NCBI GenBank assembly: GCA_900542235.1
Contig: UQNB01000093.1
Coordinates: 1-6,160, forward strand
Length of the DNA: 6,160 nucleotides
DNA from: an uncultured Collinsella sp.
Lineage (GTDB): Bacteria; Actinomycetota; Coriobacteriia; Coriobacteriales; Coriobacteriaceae
Direction: 5' to 3'
Part shown: piece after piece, positions 5,438 to 6,160 of the stretch
Numbering within the stretch: position 1 is the first letter of the stretch
How the letters are laid out: each line of letters opens with the position of its first letter
Made by a program: the position numbers and the translations under genes
Notes under the pieces: model-generated
What the model was told of the DNA's origin: nothing
Seen by the model: only the letters and a program-made list of their open reading frames with translations
The model's database searches: none

Positions 5438-6160
5438 ATGGCGAACAACCATATTGCGGGCGCTGCCGCCCGCACCATCGCGCCCAGCGAGCTGTGCCAG
5501 CGTATGCTGGCCAAAACCAGCAAAGGCGCTTGCGGTCCCTGCACCCTGTATCTTGAGGATGGGACCATTTTTTATGGACGCGCATGCGGCGCCGAGGGCA
5601 CCGCGACCGGCGAAGTCTGCTTCAACACCTCGCTCGAGGGCTACTTTGAGGTTATGACCGACCCGAGTTATGCCGGCCAAATCGTAACCATGACCTATCC
5701 GCAGATCGGCAACTACGGTATCGACGAGACCGACGTCCAGTCGGCCTTCCCCGGCGACGCCGTGCGCCCTGCGAGCGCTCCGGCTATGCGTGGCATGATC
5801 GTTCGCGACATGTGTGCCACGCCTTCTAACTGGCGCTCGGCCGTCAGCGTACCGGAGTACCTGCGCGCTCACGGCATCGTCGCTATCGAGGGTGTCGACA
5901 CCCGCGCTCTGGTGCGCCATCTGCGCGACAACGGCTCCAAGATGGGCATTATCTCGACCGAGATCTTCGACATCGACGAGCTTGCCGAGCGTCTGGCCGC
6001 AGCGCCGACGCTGGTGGGCGAGAATCTGGTCAAGACCGTGAGTTGCCCCGTGCCTCACGAGTTTTCAACTGCCGACCTGCCTGCCACGCATGACTTTGCG
6101 CTGGCTCCTGCTGCTCCCGCCCGCCACAACGTGGGCGCCTACGACTGCGGTCCATCTGGG
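5438..6160 (+). CDS. carA: Carbamoyl-phosphate synthetase small subunit, N-terminal part (partial)
   Basis: The frame stays open from ATG 5438 to the window edge, giving 241 residues of a protein usually about 360-390 long. CarA hydrolyses glutamine and passes ammonia to CarB to make carbamoyl phosphate for pyrimidines and arginine. The family N-terminal domain is clear: LYLEDGTIFYGRACG (37-51), GEVCFNTSLEGYFEVMTDPSYAGQI split as 58-68 and 69-82, TYPQIGNYGI (86-95), RGMIVRD (118-124) and IVAIEGVDTRALVRHLR (147-163). The glutaminase domain begins near NVGAYDCGPSG (231-241), and its catalytic Cys-His-Glu lie beyond the window. About 34 residues precede the normal family start and contain a CGPC sequence (32-35). 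The start is fixed by AAGGAG four bases upstream; the next in-frame ATG (5504) has no such site. It has its own control region after a terminator, with a PyrR site, so it probably heads a pyrimidine operon with carB downstream. Confidence 0.96.
   Translation, partial: MANNHIAGAAARTIAPSELCQRMLAKTSKGACGPCTLYLEDGTIFYGRACGAEGTATGEVCFNTSLEGYFEVMTDPSYAGQIVTMTYPQIGNYGIDETDVQSAFPGDAVRPASAPAMRGMIVRDMCATPSNWRSAVSVPEYLRAHGIVAIEGVDTRALVRHLRDNGSKMGIISTEIFDIDELAERLAAAPTLVGENLVKTVSCPVPHEFSTADLPATHDFALAPAAPARHNVGAYDCGPSG

Noticed and set aside
5356..5556. 66-codon + strand frame that could be a leader peptide before carA
   Set aside because: It runs through the PyrR hairpin and into carA in another frame, and no convincing ribosome binding site precedes it.
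5390..6058. 222-codon open frame on the minus strand, antisense to carA
   Set aside because: The + strand has clear CarA motifs throughout; this is a shadow frame.

Overview
The window reads as chromosomal DNA from a GC-rich bacterium, most likely a gut actinobacterium of the class Coriobacteriia (Collinsella-like). That placement is inference from general resemblance of the proteins, strong G/C third-position codon use, and an actinobacterial-style PyrR translational control site; no marker gene here proves it. All genes are on the + strand and tightly packed. There is no CRISPR array, rRNA, tRNA, transposase or phage gene. The longest stretch without a gene is about 220 bases (5215-5437).

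Layout: the window opens in the last 43 codons of an adenylosuccinate synthetase gene (purA, 1-132). A 118-base spacer with two inverted repeats leads to purD (251-1555, TTG start), which encodes glycinamide ribonucleotide synthetase. Twenty-one bases later comes a Nudix hydrolase of the ADP-ribose pyrophosphatase type (1577-2272) with an unusual acidic N-terminal tail. The next spacer (2273-2456) holds the most striking structure of the window: a roughly 100-base element with long imperfect inverted repeats, possibly flanked by a 5-base direct repeat, with a strong Shine-Dalgarno sequence and an ATG in its loop, followed by a second perfect hairpin. Then come a half-size ABC exporter (2457-4229) and, 19 bases on, a single-pass membrane protein of unknown function (4249-5214). 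A textbook intrinsic terminator (5238-5276) closes this run.

Beyond the terminator an AT-rich control region leads into carA (5438 to the window edge), the glutaminase subunit of carbamoyl-phosphate synthetase. It carries an ARG-box-like sequence, a possible -10 element inside a palindrome, and a very well matched PyrR RNA-binding hairpin whose lower stem takes up the carA ribosome binding site.

Taken together, the region joins late purine synthesis (purA, purD), nucleotide clean-up (Nudix), a transport/envelope pair of unknown substrate, and the start of a pyrimidine/arginine unit controlled by uridine nucleotides through PyrR. The genes themselves are mostly ordinary housekeeping genes; the novelty lies in the non-coding structures at 2306-2447 and 5301-5433 and in the unassigned membrane protein.
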